This document shows positions 12,522 through 21,186 of a stretch of DNA of 41,482 nt, piece by piece. Numbering within the stretch: the first letter of the stretch is position 1; every line of letters begins with the position of its first letter. The stretch is from the NCBI RefSeq assembly GCF_001434665.1, contig NZ_AZDG01000021.1:1-41482 (forward strand), written 5' to 3'. Origin of the DNA: Companilactobacillus tucceti DSM 20183 (GTDB taxonomy: Bacteria > Bacillota > Bacilli > Lactobacillales > Lactobacillaceae). The notes under the pieces were generated by a model. The model was given only the letters and a program-made list of their open reading frames with translations, was not told where the DNA came from and did not search any database. The translations under genes and the position numbers were made by a program.

Positions 12522-13766
12522 ATGAGAGGCAAAAAGCTAATAGTGTTATTAGCATTTTTACTTCCTTTGTTGGTACTAGGAGGCTGCTCTAATAAGAGTA
12601 ATGATTCTAAGGGATCAGAAATGCCAACTAGTTATAAAACAGCTTTGAAAGAAGCAAAAGGTAAAACTGTGACATTTTATGGTTACGGTGGTTCAGATAC
12701 ACAGAATCGTTGGGTTGACGACGTTGTTACTCCAATGATGAAAGAAAAAGGTATTAAAGTTAAACGTGTTCCAATGAATATCGAAGATATTCTTAAGAAG
12801 TTGACTAATGAAAAAGAGGCCAACAAGAAGTCTGGAAATATTGATGTTGTTTGGATAAATGGTGAAAACTTCTATACAGCTAAGAAATTATCACTATTAT
12901 CTGGCAATTTGGATAATTCTTTGATTCCAAATATGAAGACTTATATTTCAGGTAATGATCCTGATGCTAAGAGTGATATGGGTACTAAGATCAATAACAT
13001 GGAGGTTCCTTTTGGAAATGCTCAATTAGTTATGATTGGTAGTAAACAAATGTTTAATGGAGATTATCCAACTAGTTCAGAAAAATTACTTTCATGGGCT
13101 AAGGAAAATCCTGGTAAATTAACATATGTTGCTCCACCAGATTTCACTGGTAGTGCCTTCATTAGAAATATTATTTATGAAACAGTTGGATTTGATGCTA
13201 TTAATAAAGCACCAGCAACTAAAGCTGGAGTTTATAAGGCAATCAAACCAAGTTTGGATTACTTAAATGAATTGAAACCATATCTATGGCAAGAAGGTAA
13301 GACTTATCCTAAGACAAGTGCTCAAATGGATAAGATGTTTGCTGATCATCAAATTGCTATGACATTCTCGTACAATCAAATGTATGCCGCAACTCAAAGA
13401 GCTGATGGCAAGTTTACTGATGATGCTCAAACATTCGTGTTTGATAAAGGTACCGTAGGTAACTACAGTTATCTTGCTGTTCCAAAGACATCCGATAATA
13501 AGGCTGCTGCGGCTGTTCTTATTAATACAATGTTGAGTAAAAAAGCTCAAACACAACGTCTAAAAGCTAAATATGGTTCAAGTATTCCTCCATATTCTGG
13601 AAGTAAAGTTCCAGCAAGCATCACTAATGAATTAAATGGTGAAGCTAAAGAAAACAATACTTTGACAATGGATGAATTATCTAAGAAACGTGTTCCAGAA
13701 GTTTCTGCTAAGAAGATTCCTATTATTGAAGACTTGTGGAAAGAACATGTTTTGAATGCTGACTAA
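12522..13766 (+). CDS. ABC transporter substrate-binding lipoprotein, YnjB-like
   Basis: 414 residues with a lipoprotein signal (hydrophobic core, lipobox LGGC at about 19-22), so it is anchored outside the membrane. The mature part matches the YnjB type: TFYGYGGSDTQNRWVDD, then KRVPMNIEDIL, then IDVVWINGENFYTAKK. YnjB is the binding protein of the E. coli YnjBCD importer, whose substrate is not established. The gene overlaps the first permease gene by 11 bases. Ligand unknown; the fold is that of periplasmic-binding-protein type 2 (extracellular solute-binding family 1/2). Confidence 0.88.
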   Translation: MRGKKLIVLLAFLLPLLVLGGCSNKSNDSKGSEMPTSYKTALKEAKGKTVTFYGYGGSDTQNRWVDDVVTPMMKEKGIKVKRVPMNIEDILKKLTNEKEANKKSGNIDVVWINGENFYTAKKLSLLSGNLDNSLIPNMKTYISGNDPDAKSDMGTKINNMEVPFGNAQLVMIGSKQMFNGDYPTSSEKLLSWAKENPGKLTYVAPPDFTGSAFIRNIIYETVGFDAINKAPATKAGVYKAIKPSLDYLNELKPYLWQEGKTYPKTSAQMDKMFADHQIAMTFSYNQMYAATQRADGKFTDDAQTFVFDKGTVGNYSYLAVPKTSDNKAAAAVLINTMLSKKAQTQRLKAKYGSSIPPYSGSKVPASITNELNGEAKENNTLTMDELSKKRVPEVSAKKIPIIEDLWKEHVLNAD

Positions 13767-14631
13767 AAGAAAACTTATTTTGCTGCTAAGTCCGTTTTGT
13801 CTGTTTATGTTATTCTTCTTTTTCAGCGCCCTAGCTAAATCTTTAATAACTAGTTTTGGTTATTATCCGTTGATGGGGATGGAGAAGTTTAGTTTGCATT
13901 ATTATACTGATGCATTAAATAACAAAGTCTTCTTGAAAATATTTTTTAGAACATTTATCTTTGCTTTATTTAGTGCAGTAATGGCGTGCTTTTTTGGGGT
14001 TGTATTGGCGTTCTTGTTTAAAAAGAATGATAATACCTTTACTAAGCCTTTCTTTAAACTCGCCCAATTACCAGTAATGCTGCCACATATTTTTATCGTG
14101 TTGGCATTATTGCAGTTACTTAGTCAAACAGGTTTAGTATCAAGTTTGTTGACTAAAATTGGTATTATACATTCTTATAATAGTTTTCCACTACTATTGA
14201 ACGATCAGTGGCAAATAGGAATTATCCTGACATATTTATGGAAGGAGGTTCCTTTTGTTATAGTGTCATTAGTTTTGGTATTACGACAAATGGATAATCG
14301 TTATCGCATTGTTTCTGAAAACTTAGGAGCAACCAAGTGGCAGACATTTTGGAGGGTATCGTTACCCTTACTCATGCCGGCGATAGTTAATGCTTTTATT
14401 ATTAACTTCTCGTTTAATTTTGGTGCATATGAAGTTCTTTATTTATTAGGAAATCAAACTAAAGAATTGCTACCAGTTTATATTTATGACCTCTATGTTC
14501 AAGGTGACTATACACAGTTGCCAATGATCATGAGTTTGAACTTGATATTATCTGTTTTCTCAATTGCATTTGCTGGAATAGTTTTGTGGTTGAGTAAACA
14601 TTTACCAGGAGGTCATACAGGTGGAATCTAA
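13756..14631 (+). CDS. ABC transporter permease, first half of YnjC-like pair
   Basis: 291 residues with six membrane helices and the EAA loop that docks the ATPase (SENLGATKWQTFWRVSLPLL, about residues 195-214). E. coli YnjC is one long protein with two permease halves; here the halves are separate genes, 13756 and 14621. Start ATG 13756 overlaps the binding-protein gene, giving coupled translation. Confidence 0.88.
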   Translation: MLTKRKLILLLSPFCLFMLFFFFSALAKSLITSFGYYPLMGMEKFSLHYYTDALNNKVFLKIFFRTFIFALFSAVMACFFGVVLAFLFKKNDNTFTKPFFKLAQLPVMLPHIFIVLALLQLLSQTGLVSSLLTKIGIIHSYNSFPLLLNDQWQIGIILTYLWKEVPFVIVSLVLVLRQMDNRYRIVSENLGATKWQTFWRVSLPLLMPAIVNAFIINFSFNFGAYEVLYLLGNQTKELLPVYIYDLYVQGDYTQLPMIMSLNLILSVFSIAFAGIVLWLSKHLPGGHTGGI

Positions 14632-15415
14632 GAAAATCACTAAATTAGTAGTTTATCTAATATTTGCTGTATTGATTTTAATGCCGTTATTTGTGATTTT
14701 CATGCTGGCAATTAGTAAAACTTGGAGTTATCCATCACTTTGGCCTAAATGGGTCGATTGGGGATATTATTTCCGTTTCTTATTCAAAAGTAAGGAAGTA
14801 CAGTCTTCACTGATTTCTAGCTTGGAATTAGCAATAGGAACCGTGATTTTGACGATAGCTATTGCATATCCAACCGCAATGGCTTTGTCTTATTACGATT
14901 TTAAAGGTAAAAAGTTGTTGAACGTTTTAGTTTATCTACCTTTAATAATACCTAGCATTGCTCTATTAACAAATATGGATTTTATTATGATCAAATATGG
15001 CTTAAATGGAAGTTTTTTTGGTGTGGTTAGTGTGCATACGTTATTCTGTTTACCGTATGCAGTTAAATTGTTATATGATAATTTAATATTATGGAAAGAC
15101 AAATATGAGGTAGCAAGTCGTAATCTAGGTGCTTCATCGTTACAAACATTTTTCAAAGTAACAGTACCTATGAATAAAAATGGTTTACAAGGTGCGGTCA
15201 TGATGACATACATTGTTTCAATGACACAGTACCTTTCAACTCTTTTGATCGGTGACGGCAACTATTTAACTTTATCAGTCAGAATGTTTCCATTCACAAC
15301 CTCTGGGAAATATCGGATGGCAGCGGTTTATGGAATAACGTTTATGCTAGTAACGTTAATACCTCTATATTTGATCGATATTTGGGTCACACATAAAGGA
15401 AGGAAGATAGCTTAA
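14621..15415 (+). CDS. ABC transporter permease, second half of YnjC-like pair
   Basis: 264 residues, six membrane helices, EAA loop ASRNLGASSLQTFFKVTVP at about residues 163-181. It starts with GTG 14621, overlapping the first permease by 11 bases with AGGAGG upstream, and its stop overlaps the ATPase start by one base. Together with 13756 it forms the heterodimeric channel of the importer. Confidence 0.88.
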   Translation: MESKKITKLVVYLIFAVLILMPLFVIFMLAISKTWSYPSLWPKWVDWGYYFRFLFKSKEVQSSLISSLELAIGTVILTIAIAYPTAMALSYYDFKGKKLLNVLVYLPLIIPSIALLTNMDFIMIKYGLNGSFFGVVSVHTLFCLPYAVKLLYDNLILWKDKYEVASRNLGASSLQTFFKVTVPMNKNGLQGAVMMTYIVSMTQYLSTLLIGDGNYLTLSVRMFPFTTSGKYRMAAVYGITFMLVTLIPLYLIDIWVTHKGRKIA

Positions 15416-16401
15416 TGTATCATTTAGATAATATTTCTCAAAAAAAGGGAAATACTCAAATACTGCGCGGTATCAATTTAAATATTGATGAAAACAGTAT
15501 TTTCGCTATTCTGGGGCCTTCTGGAAGTGGTAAAACGACCTTGTTAAATATTTTGGCAGGGATCGATCGTCCAACTGACGGTAATTTTTTAAATGAAGAT
15601 GGACAAGTGGAAAAAGGAATCATGGTTTTTCAAGATTACCGGCTTTTTCCACATATGACTGTTTTCCAAAATATCACCTTTGGACTTAAAGTTAAAAAAG
15701 CAAAAAACTCGGAGATAAAACAACGAGCAGAAAATATTATGAAAACCATGGGTATTTCTGAATTGATCAATCGTTATCCTGATGAATTATCTGGTGGTCA
15801 ACAACAAAGAGTGGCTTTAGCTCGCGCTTTGATACTTAATCCCAAATTACTTTTGATGGATGAGCCTTTTTCTAGTTTAGATGAGGCTTTAAGAATTGAA
15901 ATGCTTGATTTTGTTAAAGAATTACAGCGAAAATTTCAATTAACGATCATTTTTGTTACTCATTACAAAACTGAAGCTTACATGCTATCTAATAAAGTTG
16001 CTATTTTGATCAACGGTCAGATTATGCAAGTCGATGCTCCAAAAAAATTGGAAAGTAATCCACAAAACTTTGACGTGGCTAAGTTTTTGGGACAAGCTAA
16101 TTTTATTGAGGGTAGTTTGTCTAGTGATAACTTTAGTTCGCCTGTTTATTCAGGTAAGGTCAATGTTGTGGCAGAAGAGGGTAAATTATATTTACCGTTT
16201 TCTGGACAATTACAATTAGATCAAACTGACTATCCAGCTTTTAAAGGTAACGTTGTAGAAAAGAAATGGATGGGCAGTAATTTGGAACGTGTTACGATAA
16301 AAATTAATCAAGAGACGGTATATTGTGATTTGGCTTCAGAGAGTGTTTCTGAAAATCAAGTTTATCAATTTTACTTTTCGAAATTACCAGTGGTGTTTTA
16401 A
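15415..16401 (+). CDS. ABC transporter ATP-binding protein, YnjD-like with C-terminal extension
   Basis: Energises the importer. 328 residues: Walker A GPSGSGKTTLL (about 34-44), Q-loop FQDYRLFPH, signature LSGGQQQRVALARAL (about 123-137), Walker B LLLMDEPFSSLDE, H-loop FVTHY. After residue 225 there is a TOBE-like extension starting near LGQANFIEGSL, usual for Fe, sulfate or spermidine type ATPases but longer than E. coli YnjD. All nucleotide-binding motifs are intact. It abuts the next gene with no gap. Confidence 0.9.
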   Translation: MYHLDNISQKKGNTQILRGINLNIDENSIFAILGPSGSGKTTLLNILAGIDRPTDGNFLNEDGQVEKGIMVFQDYRLFPHMTVFQNITFGLKVKKAKNSEIKQRAENIMKTMGISELINRYPDELSGGQQQRVALARALILNPKLLLMDEPFSSLDEALRIEMLDFVKELQRKFQLTIIFVTHYKTEAYMLSNKVAILINGQIMQVDAPKKLESNPQNFDVAKFLGQANFIEGSLSSDNFSSPVYSGKVNVVAEEGKLYLPFSGQLQLDQTDYPAFKGNVVEKKWMGSNLERVTIKINQETVYCDLASESVSENQVYQFYFSKLPVVF

Positions 16402-17073
16402 ATGTGGTTAACAATAATAATTCCAACTTATCATGATGATAAATCATTAAAAAAAATCATTAATGAAATAAAAAGTTGGCAGCCAAAAGACGTCGAAGTT
16501 ATTGTCGTTGATGGTGAAAAAAGAACTCGGCCTACTTGGCTTCCTGAAATGGTAACTTATTTGAGTAGTAAAGCTAATCGAGGTTATCAATTGAAATTGG
16601 GAGCAAAAAAGGCTCAAGCTAATAAGTTGTTATTTTTACATGCGGATTCTCACTTCATCAATGGGTCTCCATTAAAATTGTTAAAGAAAACAACGGCACA
16701 GATTGGATTTTTTAGAATTCATTTTGATGATTCAGCATTGTTCTTTAAAGTACTGGCATTTAGTTCAAATATCAGGGCTAAAAAGTTAAAACTTATATTT
16801 GGGGATCAAGGTTTATTTGTGACTAAGAGAATTTACCAAATGGCAGGTGGTTTTCCAGTTTTGCCATTGATGGAAGATTATGAATTTAGTCGTAATTTAA
16901 GTAAACTTCATATTGATTTTACTCAATTTAATATGCCAATTATGACCAGTGCTAGAAAATATCAAAATGAAGGGCATTTTAAAACATTTTTTAGAATGCA
17001 AAAAATAAGATTCTTTTATAGAATGGGTATCGATCCAGAAATTCTGAAGAGAATGTATTACAGGAGAGGATAA
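16402..17073 (+). CDS. GT2 glycosyltransferase, selenodomain-associated transferase 2 type (TIGR04283-like)
   Basis: 223 residues, GT-A fold. Seen motifs: IIIPTYHDDKSL (start), VIVVDGEK, NRGYQLKLGA, LLFLHADSHF (the D-x-D-like metal site), GDQGLFVTKRIY and GGFPVLPLMEDYEF. These match the small glycosyltransferases named rSAM/selenodomain-associated transferase 2 because of their genome company. Sugar donor and acceptor are unknown. No radical SAM or selenium gene is seen in this window, so the name should not be read as a function. Confidence 0.85.
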   Translation: MWLTIIIPTYHDDKSLKKIINEIKSWQPKDVEVIVVDGEKRTRPTWLPEMVTYLSSKANRGYQLKLGAKKAQANKLLFLHADSHFINGSPLKLLKKTTAQIGFFRIHFDDSALFFKVLAFSSNIRAKKLKLIFGDQGLFVTKRIYQMAGGFPVLPLMEDYEFSRNLSKLHIDFTQFNMPIMTSARKYQNEGHFKTFFRMQKIRFFYRMGIDPEILKRMYYRRG

Positions 17074-17074
17074 A

Positions 17075-18076
17075 GTGACAGAAGAAGTTATAAAAAAAAT
17101 TCAAACCTATCTCGATCAGAATGATATTTTAAATAAATTAAACTTAGCTGAATTAAAAGATATTTCTTTTTTGGCTCAAGGCGAATATAATCGTAATTTT
17201 TTGGTTACTGATAAAAATAATCAAAAAGTGGTTTTTAGAATCAATTATGGTTCGCAAATAAATGTTAAAAAGCAAGCTCGCTATGAGTATCAAGCTTTAA
17301 AGATATTATCGAACAGTCATCATACTCCAGAGCCGCTTTGGTTAGATGATTCAGAAGATTTCTTTGAGCATGATATTTTAATTGAAAAATTTTTACCAGG
17401 TGAGCCACTCGTTTATCGCCGTGATTTAAAGAAAGCGGCACAAATATTTGCTTCAATTCATAATCTAAAACTAGATGATTCGGCTTATAAACAATTGATT
17501 GTTGAAAATAGTATCTGTTCAGACCGATTGCATGAAGCCTGGCAGTTACTAAAACCAATTAAAGAGAATCAAAAATTAGCACCTGAAAGTGCACAAATTT
17601 TATATGATCTCTATGATTGGTGTCAGTCGCATAATGCTGATGAACATTTCATCGGTCAAAATCAATGTTTAGTTAATACTGAAGTTAATTCTAATAACTT
17701 CTTAATTACTTCTGATTATGGTTGGTTGATAGATTGGGAAAAGCCTGTTATAAGTAATGCAGTTCAAGACTTAACTCAATTTATGTCAGATACTACGACT
17801 TTATGGCGAACTGATGAAAAATTATCTGAGAAACAGATCAAAGATTTTTTGACGGAGTATGCCGAGTTAACAGGGCAGCATCTTGAAAGAATTGAAGAGA
17901 ATATTAAAATATATATGCCATTCTTATTACTTAGAGCTTTATCATGGTGTGGTATGTTAATAAGTACGTACGATGATAAACCTATCAAGAATGAATATAT
18001 TTACAATCGTTGCCAAATGTACTTAAAACCAGATTTTGCTTTACCATTACTACAAAAATACGGGGTGATCCTTTGA
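17075..18076 (+). CDS. APH-fold phosphotransferase with altered catalytic motif
   Basis: 333 residues, aminoglycoside/choline-kinase-like fold: N-lobe with FLAQGEYNRNFLV (nucleotide loop) and VVFRINYG (ATP Lys replaced by Arg), hinge LIEKFLPGEPL, then the catalytic loop N-T-E-V-N-S-N-N where the family has H-x-D-x-x-x-x-N, and the metal motif WLIDWEKP. So the catalytic Asp is Glu and the His is Asn. Starts with GTG 17075 behind AGGAGAGG, one base after the previous stop. Placed between a glycosyltransferase and a nucleotidyltransferase-like gene, it could phosphorylate the small molecule they use. Fold clear, activity uncertain. Confidence 0.75.
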   Translation: MTEEVIKKIQTYLDQNDILNKLNLAELKDISFLAQGEYNRNFLVTDKNNQKVVFRINYGSQINVKKQARYEYQALKILSNSHHTPEPLWLDDSEDFFEHDILIEKFLPGEPLVYRRDLKKAAQIFASIHNLKLDDSAYKQLIVENSICSDRLHEAWQLLKPIKENQKLAPESAQILYDLYDWCQSHNADEHFIGQNQCLVNTEVNSNNFLITSDYGWLIDWEKPVISNAVQDLTQFMSDTTTLWRTDEKLSEKQIKDFLTEYAELTGQHLERIEENIKIYMPFLLLRALSWCGMLISTYDDKPIKNEYIYNRCQMYLKPDFALPLLQKYGVIL

Positions 18077-18702
18077 TCGAAGATGCATACATTATTTTTT
18101 CCAAAATACCAGAAGCTGGATATGTAAAGACTAGGCTAGAACCTGATCTTTCGGCAGTAGAAGCTGCAAATATTCAAGCATTGATGTTGGATAAATTAAT
18201 TAGCGTGAGTAAAAAAATTAAGAGTTCAACGGATATTTTCTTTGTGTATAAAGGGCATGATGATGCAATAACCACCGAATTTTTGAACAACCTACCTGAA
18301 TGGATCCATTCTTTTCCACAAGTGGAAGGAAGTATAGGTAAAAAGATGAGTGGAGCGATTGAAACGGTTCAAGAACAAGGGTACAAAAGAGTTATTTTGA
18401 CAGGTGGCGATATACCGCAACTTACTCCTAAGACAATTGAAGATGCTAAAAAAGCGTTATTAGACCATGACGTAGTTTTAGGCCCATCATATGATGGTGG
18501 TTATTATATGTTTGGTGCAGGTCAATTATCAGTTGAAGAATTTTTAGATGCTGATATATCTTGGAGTACAGCTAGTGTTTTGGATACCACTATTAAGCTT
18601 TTGCAAGATGATGGTAAGACAGTAGAATTGATGCCTAAACTTTTAGATGTCGATTTTAAAGCTGATTTAGATAAAAATATCGAATTTATAAAGGAAAATT
18701 AA
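18073..18702 (+). CDS. DUF2064 / selenodomain-associated transferase 1 (TIGR04282-like)
   Basis: 209 residues from TTG 18073, which overlaps the previous stop and has GGGGTG 5 bases upstream. Motifs: FSKIPEAGYVKTRLEP (N-terminal nucleotide-sugar-type loop), LTGGDIPQL, DVVLGPSYDGGYYMFG, DISWSTASVLDTT and LLDVDFKADLD. This is a GT-A/MobA-like nucleotidyltransferase fold. It pairs with the transferase 2 gene in many genomes, as here. A role in activating a sugar or alcohol phosphate is plausible but unproven. Confidence 0.87.
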   Translation: MIEDAYIIFSKIPEAGYVKTRLEPDLSAVEAANIQALMLDKLISVSKKIKSSTDIFFVYKGHDDAITTEFLNNLPEWIHSFPQVEGSIGKKMSGAIETVQEQGYKRVILTGGDIPQLTPKTIEDAKKALLDHDVVLGPSYDGGYYMFGAGQLSVEEFLDADISWSTASVLDTTIKLLQDDGKTVELMPKLLDVDFKADLDKNIEFIKEN

Positions 18703-19565
18703 TGAAATTAATCTATGATTGCGACAATACTATCGGTATACATGGTAAAGATGTCGATGATGGTTTAACACTGCTCTATCTCTATCAACAGACCAATGTG
18801 GAATTACTGGGAGTCACATTGACCTTTGGTAACGGAACGGTTGAACAAGTAGTCCAGCAGACTGACAATCTGAAAAAACTCTTTTCACTTAATGTGGAAA
18901 CTTATCGCGGTAAAGAAAAGTATGATTCACAAAAAGAACATTCACCAGCAGCCGAATTTTTAGCAAAAAGTGTTCGTGATGCTCCTAATGAAATTACTAT
19001 TTTGGCTACCGGAAGTTTGAATAACTTGTCAGAAGCAGCAGAAATTGAACCTAAATTTTTTGACTTAGTTAAAGAGATCGTCGTTATGGGCGGTCGCTTT
19101 GGCCAAATGTATATTAATAAAACAGCTGTAACGGAATTGAATTTTTCAATTTCAGATAAAGCTGCTCATAAAGTAGTTAATAGTAACGCTAAATTAATTG
19201 TTTCTAGTGGTCAGTATATTGCTGGAGCTTTATTCAGTTATGATGATCTTGATACCATCAAGGATTCAACTGAAGAAAAATTTGTTTGGTTGAAGAAGGT
19301 TATTAAAGATTGGATCGACTACACCAAGGGTATTTGGGATGTCGATGGCTTTATTAATTGGGATGGTATTACGGCATTTGCTCTATTAAATCCGGAAGAA
19401 TTTGTCTTTAAGGATACTCGACTAAGAACGAGTGCAGCTGATATGGAAACAGGATTGATCGAAGAAACTGACCTTCCAGATAAGCGGCCTGCAAAGGTTT
19501 TAACTGAAATCAAAGATTTAGCTAAATTGAATTCAATGTTAGTTGAGACATTAAATAAATATTAA
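18702..19565 (+). CDS. nucleoside hydrolase (inosine-uridine hydrolase fold)
   Basis: Cleaves N-ribosides to base and ribose. 287 residues: N-terminal DCDNTIGIHGKDVDDGL supplies the calcium-binding aspartates (longer spacing than the usual DCDPGHDDA), then TLTFGNGT, ATGSLNNLSEA, VVMGGRFG, ELNFSISDKAA and NWDGITAFALLNP near the C-terminus. The unusual first motif suggests a distinct subfamily, so the substrate may not be a common nucleoside. It overlaps the previous gene by one base, within the same operon. Confidence 0.85.
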   Translation: MKLIYDCDNTIGIHGKDVDDGLTLLYLYQQTNVELLGVTLTFGNGTVEQVVQQTDNLKKLFSLNVETYRGKEKYDSQKEHSPAAEFLAKSVRDAPNEITILATGSLNNLSEAAEIEPKFFDLVKEIVVMGGRFGQMYINKTAVTELNFSISDKAAHKVVNSNAKLIVSSGQYIAGALFSYDDLDTIKDSTEEKFVWLKKVIKDWIDYTKGIWDVDGFINWDGITAFALLNPEEFVFKDTRLRTSAADMETGLIEETDLPDKRPAKVLTEIKDLAKLNSMLVETLNKY

Positions 19566-19574
19566 GGTGTTTGT

Positions 19575-19994
19575 ATGAAGAGAATAATTAGTGGATTTTT
19601 GTATGGCTTGGCTATGATCTTGCAAGTTGTATTACTATGGTTGCCAATGGAATTTCAAGATCTGTATGACACAAGACTAGGGTTTATGAGACAAATTTTA
19701 TTTATGAACGAGTCTTATCCAGTCAGTGTTAGTAAATGGATATTTTGAATTTTGATGGTGGCGTTGGTGATTTGCTTTATTGAACTTACAAGACAAAGAC
19801 GAGTCAAAAAAGCATTTCCATATCTTATGGAGCTTTGGATCGTTTTGATAACTGGATTATCCACCTTCGGTATTTTGCACATTGGAAGCGAAAGTCCACT
19901 ATATTATTACGACCTAATGTGTTTTAGTGTCATAGCTCTCATTAACTTGTTACTAGTATTTAAAATAAGAAAATCAATCAAAAGGGGTTTTTAA
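19575..19994 (+). pseudogene. membrane protein gene interrupted by an in-frame TGA
   Basis: ATG 19575 opens a 57-residue frame with one or two membrane helices that stops at TGA 19746-19748 after SKWIF. The same frame continues at once as ILMVALVICFIELT and runs to 19994 with two more helices. The second half has no ribosome site before its first ATG (19755). The simplest reading is one four-helix protein of about 139 residues in which a Trp codon (TGG) became TGA. The 3' neighbour rhodanese gene starts 1 base after it with AGGGG inside its end. No function recognised. Confidence 0.65.
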
Positions 19995-19995
19995 C

Positions 19996-20307
19996 ATGTC
20001 AATTTTTACAAAAATAGATAATATCTCAATCGATGACTTTCATAAATTATTACCAGAACATCCAAATGTGATCGACGTTCGTTTTCCTGAAGAATACGAA
20101 GCCGGACATATTCCTGGGGCTATCAATGTCCCTTATAAGACTATTAAGCACTTTGTACCTAAGGGGAAGACATACATCATGTGCCACTCAGGTGTTAACA
20201 GTGTTAAGTCCGCTAAGAAATTAACAGCCAAAGGTTATGACGTTGTTAATATCGTAGGTGGTATGATCAAATGGCCTTATGAAGTTAACAAAGGTAAAGA
20301 AGCATAA
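19996..20307 (+). CDS. cytosolic single-domain rhodanese
   Basis: 103 residues without a signal peptide. Motifs: VIDVRFPEEYEAGHIPGAINVP and the active loop MCHSGVNS with the catalytic Cys (C63) intact, then GYDVVNIVGGMIKW. It would carry sulfur inside the cell, complementing the exported rhodanese at the head of the same operon. ATG 19996 follows AAAGGGG. Last gene of the operon; a strong terminator follows. Confidence 0.88.
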   Translation: MSIFTKIDNISIDDFHKLLPEHPNVIDVRFPEEYEAGHIPGAINVPYKTIKHFVPKGKTYIMCHSGVNSVKSAKKLTAKGYDVVNIVGGMIKWPYEVNKGKEA

Positions 20308-20321
20308 AAATTTGATGAATA

Positions 20322-20355
20322 AAAGGAGCTGATCATATTGATCAACTCCTTTTTC
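20322..20355. terminator. bidirectional terminator between the operon and the YitT-type gene
   Basis: AAGGAGCTGATCA and TGATCAACTCCTT pair around a short loop, followed by TTTTTC on the plus strand and preceded by A-rich sequence for the minus strand. It serves both convergent transcripts. Confidence 0.88.
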
Positions 20356-20359
20356 ATTA

Positions 20360-20962
20360 TTAAGCATCAGCATACTTGTCTTCTATTATAGTAACTAGTT
20401 TTATTGCGGCGCTAGAAATTCCCACTGACATAAGGGCAAGGAAGAATGACATAAATCCAGTTAAAGCTATGTTTCCAAAGCAAACTAGACCGTCGATAAC
20501 AAAAAGACTAATGTATTTATCAATTCCAAAACTCTTATGAATGATCATTGGAGGAACAGTAGTCCCACCACTAGACATGTCCAAGGTGTATAAAATGGCT
20601 ACACCAATACCGAAAATGATACTTCCTACTATTATAGAAACTAATCTATTTCCAGGGATGATATTGTAAACCGGTGTTAAATATAATAATACTGGCAACA
20701 TAAAACTACCAAAGACTAATTTAACAGTTGTCATCTTATCTAAATGGAAGTAAGAGAAGATAAGCATGATGATGTTGATAATGAAAACAGATAATGATGT
20801 TGGTATCGACCATCCTTCATATAAGAGAATGGCAATTCCTGTAGCACCTCCTGCTGCAACTTTATTTGGTTCAAAAAACATGTTCAAACTGAAGGCTATA
20901 AGCTCCAATGCAATGAACATTATGAAGATTTTCGCGATAATTCTAAGTTTTTTATTCGTCAT
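20360..20962 (-). CDS. YitT-family (DUF161) membrane protein
   Basis: Start chosen at minus-strand ATG 20962 (MTNKKLRII); an upstream TTG at 21022 would add an odd Cys/Tyr-rich N-terminus. Neither has a clear ribosome site. The 200-residue product has five or six helices and the DUF161 pattern AFSLNMFFEPNKVAAGGATG near the N-terminus, with a related repeat DMSSGGTTVPPMIIHK in the second half. The C-terminal DUF2179 domain of full-length YitT proteins is absent. Transport substrate unknown. Confidence 0.8.
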   Translation of the reverse strand: MTNKKLRIIAKIFIMFIALELIAFSLNMFFEPNKVAAGGATGIAILLYEGWSIPTSLSVFIINIIMLIFSYFHLDKMTTVKLVFGSFMLPVLLYLTPVYNIIPGNRLVSIIVGSIIFGIGVAILYTLDMSSGGTTVPPMIIHKSFGIDKYISLFVIDGLVCFGNIALTGFMSFFLALMSVGISSAAIKLVTIIEDKYADA

Positions 20963-21186
20963 ATTAAAAATATACCATAGTATATAGGACTTACACAATA
21001 ATGAAGATTGCCTGTGTACCAAGACTTATAGCGGTTGTTGTTGCAATAATGTTACTAAGGTTACAAAAATAGACGAAATTGTAACCCTGTGTTTGTGGCT
21101 ATGTAACATTAGCCTGTTAGTATAGGTATCGTTAAGTTGATGAGCAACAAAATATAAATATTAAATATAAGGATGTAAATAAATTT
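20963..21186. other. divergent intergenic region with inverted repeat
   Basis: Contains GGTTACAA (21059-21066) facing TTGTAACC (21079-21086), a perfect 8-bp inverted repeat with 12-base spacer, and two TGT(A/T)A-type motifs near 21104-21120 before the LysM gene. It probably holds the promoters of both divergent genes. The inverted repeat is a candidate operator; no known regulator can be assigned. Confidence 0.45.

Noticed and set aside
19746-19748. Selenocysteine at the TGA
   Set aside because: No SECIS-like hairpin is evident, no selenium genes are in the window, Trp fits the context, and the selenodomain name of neighbouring families reflects genome correlation only.
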